From Trichomonas tenax (taxonomy: Eukaryota; Parabasalia; Trichomonadida; Trichomonadidae), in assembly GCA_023091735.1 (NCBI GenBank), contig JALKBU010000545.1:1-33992 (forward strand): a DNA stretch of 33,992 nucleotides, in the 5' to 3' direction. The notes beneath the pieces were generated by a model, which saw nothing but the letters and a program-made list of their open reading frames with translations, was not told the origin of the DNA and ran no database searches. This document shows positions 29,130 through 33,992 of the stretch, in pieces. The position numbers and the translations under genes were made by a program. Positions within the stretch are counted from its first letter, which is position 1. Each line of letters starts with the position of its first letter.

Positions 29130-32100
29130 ATGTCGGACGGAAGGTTTGAAGAGACAGAGATTCTTTTAAAGCATTCAGAGTTTGTTCTCGCGAGCCTCGA
29201 ATTCGCTGCCCACCAGTTTAGGGAAGAAGGCGAAATCATGAAGATGTTTTCGTCATCTGAAGGTGTAAAAATCAAGCAATACGCATCAAACTTCGTTCAA
29301 GCGAAACTCACTGGAGCGACGCTTCCAACTTTACCGCACAATCTATATCAAACACGTGAAAAAATCGCAATGCAAATGATTATGCCGATTAGAACGATCG
29401 ATTACACAGTTTACTGGTGCTACCTCTCTATAGAGCAGCTCAAAGTCATGACCCAGACAAGTAGAGAGTTCGATTTCCGCTGGAACCTTCCAATCACTTT
29501 ATCCGCGTTAAAATTGTTCTCTGCGATTTGCAGAATCGTTCTTTATCTTCACAGAATCACAGCTGCCAAGTTTTTGGTCCAATTGTTTTCGTCATCATCG
29601 CTACCAAGCACTCTACCGCTTCAATGCCAATTCGAAAATCTTTTAGACTTCGTAACACGCTGCCAAGATGAGCCATTCGCGTTCATCGCACAGCAGTTGG
29701 ACTTTATTAAGGAAAAGATGTCTCTTATGGTTGTCAGTTTGTTGCCATTTTTCTCAACTTTGTTTGCTGACTGGACAGTCTTTGATTGGTCCATGCTATC
29801 AATATATGAGAAGTCCCCTGAGTCGACACTTGGCGATTCAATGCCTATTAACGAATATACTTATATTGCGAATATCTCGTTCATTCAAGAAGTTTTGACA
29901 TTGTTCACACTTGTTTTCACATCCTTTTTGGATGAGAACCAGCAATTCTCTGCGCTTGGACACGCTGTTCTTTCAGAAACAGGCGTTTTCTATCTTTCAA
30001 GAAACTTCCCGATTCAAATTGACGAACTCATCAAAGTTGCTGTTCCTTCTAAGTCTCTCTCGAGTCTCACGCAGACACTGAATACATCAATCGGTCGAAA
30101 GAATAAGGAATCGCATCTTTACAGAATGAAGCAATTGCTTCTTCTCGCTGGTGAAGTCGTTAACTTTGCTGATCTCGATTTCAACGCATTCTTAAGGTCT
30201 GTTCACATTGTTAGGGCTATTGCTGCATTTTCTTTTTACGAAATCGATCTCTTCTTCAGAATCAACGACAAATACAACAACAGTCCAGAACACGTAAAAA
30301 CCGTTTCCAGGATTTTGCAGTATATTGTCAATCTCACTGATATCTTCATCAAGAGGAAGACCGAGATTGAGCGCTTCTTCCTTTACAACCTTGCAACAGT
30401 CGATGCCGATCACCTTTCATACATCTTGAACAAGTTCGGAAGTGATTTAGGTATCGCTGGCGCTGATGTCGTCGCAACAGGTCACTTGATCCTCGAATCT
30501 CTTGAAGACCTTGATATCGACAAATTCGATAATGGAATCAGATACGACTTCTATCCACTGCAGCTCACACACTGCAGAGCTTTGCACAGACATAACGTTG
30601 TTGCACAAAAGTTCCGCGTTTCATTCCTCATTCCTCTTTGCGAGCACCTTTGCACAATTTCCATGCATGCGAGCGCGTGCCAGGATCCAGTGATGTGGTT
30701 CCTTGAGTGCTGCCAGCTTCACACAATGTGGCGCCACTTATCAAAGTTCGACAAATTCATCTCATCTCCACATGCACCGATTGGTGAATGCACATCTTTG
30801 ATCCATGTTTTCGAGCTGTTCAACTACGATAGAATCGTCATCTCTATGCATGCAGCTGAATCCCAAACAGCTCCCGATATCTTAGAGAACAAGATCAGGC
30901 AGTCCTTCACAACGCGCATCTTTTCACTCTTGACAAATATCCTTTCAGCAAAGTCGAGAGTTATGCAGTTCAGTCTCGACGGGCTAATTGGAATGTCTGT
31001 TCCAAAGGAGGACCTTGGACACGAACTCAGAAAGAAGGAGTTCTGCATCAAAGAGGCTGATGAAATAAACTCAATTTCTTATGCCAACAATCTCATTGAG
31101 AACCTTCCAAGATCTGTCAATGTCCTTGGCAAAGCAATCGACATCAGCCTTTACATCATTAGACGTTTGACATCTGATATTCTCAGAATTGTTTTGCTTA
31201 ACCTTACAACAAATGTCAATGCAATTCTCAATACCGCTCAGACCGTTTGGACATTCTTCAGCCACGCACGTGCATTGAACATTGATCAGTTCGAAGACGA
31301 AGAACTCGTTTTCAAGAGAGGTTTATTCGAATATTCATTGCGCAATTCTTTCTTTGGAGGGATCTCTCTCAATCAACAAGCTCAAGCAATGATTGGAAGA
31401 GCCCCAATGGAGCCCAAAGATTTCATTGATCCATCGCGATTGATCAGTCTCATGGCACAAACAGCAACAAACTTTGTTGACAAAGATTTTGATAATCATT
31501 TGTATAATCATTTCGCTGACAGCTTCGACGAATCAATTCACAACATTTCTTACTACAGATCTGTTTTCAGAGTTCTCGGTATCCACGCTTACCTTTATTT
31601 AGATACAACATTAACAAATGGAATCGTTGAGAACTTCTACATCGTTCATCAGGCCTTCGAACTCATCAGACCGAACTTGAAGAACTTGCAGGCGGTCTTT
31701 AAGCATGAAATGACAGGCGCTGCTTCCCGTGCGCTTCTCTCACTATCAGTCGGAATCGCATTGAGGAATCTCATCAGGAGAGCGATACATTTAGTCATTG
31801 AAGAATCAATTCCAGGCATTTCAGACATCATCGCGACAACAAACCTCGAAGATAAACCGGAGTGTCATCTTCTAAAGGAAATATTCTGCAATGAAGATAA
31901 GAACTGGTTCATCGAGTTCAGACTCCAGTCGCGCATTAAACCGCACAGCGATGGATTGGAGGATTTCTTCACATACATTGCCGCTCTCATTGCAGGACCA
32001 CACTACGACAATATCGAATTTGATGCCGATAACAACACATTATCACACAACGTCCATCTTCTTCCTTACGCCTTCGCACTGATCATTGAGCTCGCTCCTA

Positions 32101-32336
32101 ACTTCTTCAACGAAGCAACATACAACAAGCTACAAGCAGCCATCGAACTCTTCTTCACGAAGGTTTCGCAGATCATGGAATCCCGCAGTGGAAAAATCTG
32201 GGGCACGCAAGGATTAAGTCCAAGATATATCCTCATGGATCAGTTCCCGAAGCTCTGCAGCAAGTTAGAATACGGAAGAATGAAGAACGTATTCCCATAT
32301 TCACTCCTTACTCATAGTTATCCAGAAACAAAATAA
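29130..32336 (+). CDS. NCKAP1: HEM/NAP1 (NCKAP1) subunit of the WAVE regulatory complex
   Basis: HEM/NAP1 pairs with CYFIP/Sra1 to form the scaffold that holds WAVE inactive until Rac binds, so controlling Arp2/3 actin nucleation at the cell cortex. The 1,068-residue all-helical product has the length of the family (about 1,120 in animals). Recognisable stretches are the central FFLYNLATVDADHLSYILNK region followed by LILESLEDLDIDKFDNGIRYDFYPLQL (about 415-480), CEHLCTISMHASACQDPVMWFLECC (about 510-535), the FEYSLRNSFFGG region (about 735), LGIHAYLYLDTTL (about 815), RNLIRRAIHLVIEESIPGI (about 880-898), and the C-terminal signature ILMDQFPKLCSKLEYGRMKNVFPYSLL (about 1035-1062), matching the family's ending. 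No transmembrane segment or signal peptide is evident. The ATG at 29130 is preceded by TCAAAAAAA. The stop overlaps TAAA (32334-32337). No introns are seen. Identification is by remembered family pattern. Confidence 0.85.
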   Translation: MSDGRFEETEILLKHSEFVLASLEFAAHQFREEGEIMKMFSSSEGVKIKQYASNFVQAKLTGATLPTLPHNLYQTREKIAMQMIMPIRTIDYTVYWCYLSIEQLKVMTQTSREFDFRWNLPITLSALKLFSAICRIVLYLHRITAAKFLVQLFSSSSLPSTLPLQCQFENLLDFVTRCQDEPFAFIAQQLDFIKEKMSLMVVSLLPFFSTLFADWTVFDWSMLSIYEKSPESTLGDSMPINEYTYIANISFIQEVLTLFTLVFTSFLDENQQFSALGHAVLSETGVFYLSRNFPIQIDELIKVAVPSKSLSSLTQTLNTSIGRKNKESHLYRMKQLLLLAGEVVNFADLDFNAFLRSVHIVRAIAAFSFYEIDLFFRINDKYNNSPEHVKTVSRILQYIVNLTDIFIKRKTEIERFFLYNLATVDADHLSYILNKFGSDLGIAGADVVATGHLILESLEDLDIDKFDNGIRYDFYPLQLTHCRALHRHNVVAQKFRVSFLIPLCEHLCTISMHASACQDPVMWFLECCQLHTMWRHLSKFDKFISSPHAPIGECTSLIHVFELFNYDRIVISMHAAESQTAPDILENKIRQSFTTRIFSLLTNILSAKSRVMQFSLDGLIGMSVPKEDLGHELRKKEFCIKEADEINSISYANNLIENLPRSVNVLGKAIDISLYIIRRLTSDILRIVLLNLTTNVNAILNTAQTVWTFFSHARALNIDQFEDEELVFKRGLFEYSLRNSFFGGISLNQQAQAMIGRAPMEPKDFIDPSRLISLMAQTATNFVDKDFDNHLYNHFADSFDESIHNISYYRSVFRVLGIHAYLYLDTTLTNGIVENFYIVHQAFELIRPNLKNLQAVFKHEMTGAASRALLSLSVGIALRNLIRRAIHLVIEESIPGISDIIATTNLEDKPECHLLKEIFCNEDKNWFIEFRLQSRIKPHSDGLEDFFTYIAALIAGPHYDNIEFDADNNTLSHNVHLLPYAFALIIELAPNFFNEATYNKLQAAIELFFTKVSQIMESRSGKIWGTQGLSPRYILMDQFPKLCSKLEYGRMKNVFPYSLLTHSYPETK

Positions 32337-32532
32337 ATTTTTTTTACATTTTAATTTTTTTATATTTTCCATTTTGAATTTTAACCTTCAATATCCATAC
32401 TTTAATTTCAGCATCTTGCCATCTAGGTACATCAGAAAATACTTTTCATCGTTAATTCACTTGGTTTGCATCACAATTTTCCTGATATTGAATTTTAAAT
32501 TTCACGGAAAAAGCATATTATTCGAATAATAA

Positions 32533-33522
32533 TTCAACGCTAAAATACCCGAAATATGGCTCCCTTCATACGTTTTATTGGACAGCAATAAGTCAAACAG
32601 AGTTGTTCCCTTTCCAAATAATGAATTATTGAAAGGTCGCGCGAGACTTTATTGTTTGACTGATGCTTTCGTTAATAACTTTGTTATTGCCTCCTGGGGA
32701 AGGTGCTTCATACCAAAGCATTCACCTGATATATTTAATCGAACTATAGTCCTCCGCGGTCACGTTGATGTTGCTATTGGTGCATTTTAGTATTGAAATG
32801 CATTCGGACACCATATCCGTGATGTCGTTGGAGCTCTCGTTCTCATGCCTCCAGAGATAATAGCAGAAATGCCTTATGTGATAACTGGTTGGGATAACAA
32901 GCAATTAAGAATGTATTTGGACGCACTAGGACTTGAATTTTTACCTGTTTACAACTTTTACATTGATGGACAATATGTTCATTGTAATAGATATTATTTT
33001 TATAGTCCAGTTCATGTTGCCCACGAATTTGTAAGCGAAGCTGTTCCAAGAATGCGGCAGATGTTTAGGGAGCACTTTAGATTGGATAAAATTGCTTCAG
33101 AAAGGTACTGTTTGCTCAATAAAAATAAAGGTGAAAACAGACATTTCACGAACTTCAAAAAGTTGCTTGAAGAGGTGATTAAGAAATATCCATATTACAA
33201 ATGGGAGCAAATTAATATGTCCATTGATTTATCTGAAAGAGCAAAGCAGTTTGCTTCCATTAAGTTCTTGATTGTGAGCTGTGGATCAATTGTCATCAAT
33301 ACAGTATTTATGAAAGAAAAACCTGCCATAATTTATTTATGTGGAGATCTTGTTGATTTACCAAACTCCACAATTTGCGCGCAATCCAGTTTATATAGTA
33401 TTGGAATCATGCACTCCAAAATTCCGCATTTCAGAGGCGAAGGAGAAGTTAATACATTGAAAATTTGTAATGCAATTAAAAGACTTTTACAAGTTCAAAA
33501 AAATGTAAATATCCATACATGA
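32533..33522 (+). pseudogene. GT61-like (DUF563) glycosyltransferase pseudogene, 5'-truncated
   Basis: One reading frame runs from just after a stop at 32530-32532 to the TGA at 33520-33522, broken only by TAG at 32788-32790 and TGA at 32794-32796. The translated segments match the GT61/DUF563 glycosyltransferase pattern: RTIVLRGHVDVAIG before the breaks, FGHHIRDVVGALVLMPPEI just after them, then YCLLNKNKGENRHFTNFKKLLEE (the Asn-Arg-x-Ile/Phe-x-Asn element), and SIKFLIVSCGSIVINTVFMKEKPAIIYLCGD, corresponding to the family's Gly-Ser/Ala-x-x-x-N-x-x-FM motif. No ATG precedes the first segment, and no signal anchor is present, so the 5' end is missing. The 225-codon frame from ATG 32845 could in principle be translated but lacks about a third of the domain. 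GT61-like genes are multicopy in trichomonads. The gene begins about 200 bases after the HEM stop, in the same orientation. Confidence 0.75.
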
Positions 33523-33904
33523 AAGGATATATTCCTATATATAACCTCACGTGTAAATCAAAGTACCCTTGGAGTCAAAAAGAATGCCGCGTAATCGGAT
33601 ATCATCTTAATAACACTATTCCATAATTTTCTTTGTTTGTAAATTTTTTCTGTATATTACAAATTATCTTGAATGTCCAAAAAAAAATTAACTACAAAAT
33701 ATGAACTTCTGTATTTTGTAGTCACCAATTTTTTAACATTCAAGATAATCGAAAATAACATATAAAGTGTCAGATTATCAGATTTTAAAAAATATGATAT
33801 TTCGTGTAAAATGAAAAACGTCAGAAATTTAATCAAAGGGGAATCATCGAATTGAATTTGTGAGGATGTCAAAAAATTGGGCTCAGGACAGATGGAGTCA
33901 CAAC
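33523..33904. other. Intergenic region containing a long palindrome
   Basis: AT-rich DNA between the glycosyltransferase pseudogene and the possible gene end at the right edge. The only structure seen is the palindrome at 33663-33749. The minus-strand frame at 33657-33872 reads through the palindrome and is probably spurious. Confidence 0.55.
33663..33749. repeat. 87-bp imperfect palindrome (hairpin)
   Basis: ATTATCTTGAATGT (33663-33676) pairs perfectly with 33736-33749, and ACTACAAAATA (33691-33701) pairs perfectly with 33712-33722. The 13-14 base segments between the two paired blocks are A-rich on one side and T-rich on the other and partly complementary. The loop is about 10 bases. It could be a small foldback/MITE-like element or the stem of a 3'-end or small-RNA hairpin. 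Confidence 0.85.
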
Positions 33905-33992
33905 TTACATTGTCATTCGAACTGTCTTATTTCCTTGAAACTGCATGGACAATTCGATATCTGGCCATAATGTTTTGTTAATTCCATCGGGA
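33905..33992 (-). CDS. Possible C-terminal end of a gene running off the window
   Basis: On the minus strand one frame is open from the window edge to a TAA at 33905-33907 and would encode about 28 residues ending in IELSMQFQGNKTVRMTM. Composition is more protein-like and less AT-rich than the neighbouring spacer. No family is recognised, and a frame this short can be open by chance. Confidence 0.3.
   Translation of the reverse strand, partial: PDGINKTLWPDIELSMQFQGNKTVRMTM

Noticed and set aside
1..33992. tRNA, rRNA, snRNA or CRISPR features
   Set aside because: No TTCGA-type T-arm with a matching acceptor stem, no rRNA-like stretch and no regularly spaced direct repeats were seen. Without a covariance-model scan, small RNAs cannot be excluded.

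Overview
This window is eukaryotic and most likely from a parabasalid flagellate, probably a Tritrichomonas- or Trichomonas-like species. It carries long intronless genes for eukaryote-specific proteins: a roughly 4,000-residue dynein heavy chain, a PP2A B55 subunit, Beclin/ATG6, a HEM/NAP1 subunit of the WAVE complex, API5 and SLC35F6. Intergenic DNA is very AT-rich. Several stop codons overlap or touch TAAA, and two genes have Inr-like TCAYTWYT elements just upstream of the ATG; both fit trichomonad gene expression signals. Beta-helix surface-protein-like and GT61-like genes also fit trichomonads. The species is inferred from gene content only.

Layout: 1-2753 is AT-rich DNA with a short tandem repeat at 213-308. 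An SLC35F6-type transporter (2754-3920, +) converges on a compact Beclin/ATG6 gene (4403-5485, -). A 1.3-kb spacer contains a stray 45-bp exact copy of the dynein AAA2 P-loop coding sequence. A 5'-truncated beta-helix gene (6830-7846, +) then abuts the 3' end of the dynein heavy chain (7932-19961, -). Next come a PP2A B55 gene (21368-22591, +) tail to tail with a tetraspanin-like gene (22684-23289, -), and API5 (24169-25635, +) tail to tail with a second, broken, inverted copy of the beta-helix gene (25705-26726, -). After a 2.4-kb spacer lie the HEM/NAP1 gene (29130-32336, +), a GT61-like glycosyltransferase pseudogene (32533-33522, +), a long palindrome (33663-33749), and possibly the last codons of a further minus-strand gene running off the window edge.

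From the transporter to the second beta-helix copy, genes alternate strictly in strand. Convergent pairs are separated by only 69-92 bases in three cases (482 in the fourth), while divergent spacers run to 0.9-1.4 kb. The genes are not an operon and do not form one pathway. They are housekeeping and cytoskeletal genes (flagellar motor, actin nucleation, autophagy, phosphatase control, RNA-linked survival factor) interspersed with decaying members of multicopy families.

The most notable observations are: the dynein retains full-length architecture but has lost the Walker A lysine and the Walker B Asp-Glu of AAA1, the site that normally powers the motor; a 45-bp codon-complete copy of its AAA2 P-loop sits in noncoding DNA; and two inverted beta-helix gene copies about 19 kb apart share a 479-bp block with only two mismatches, bounded by much more diverged sequence.
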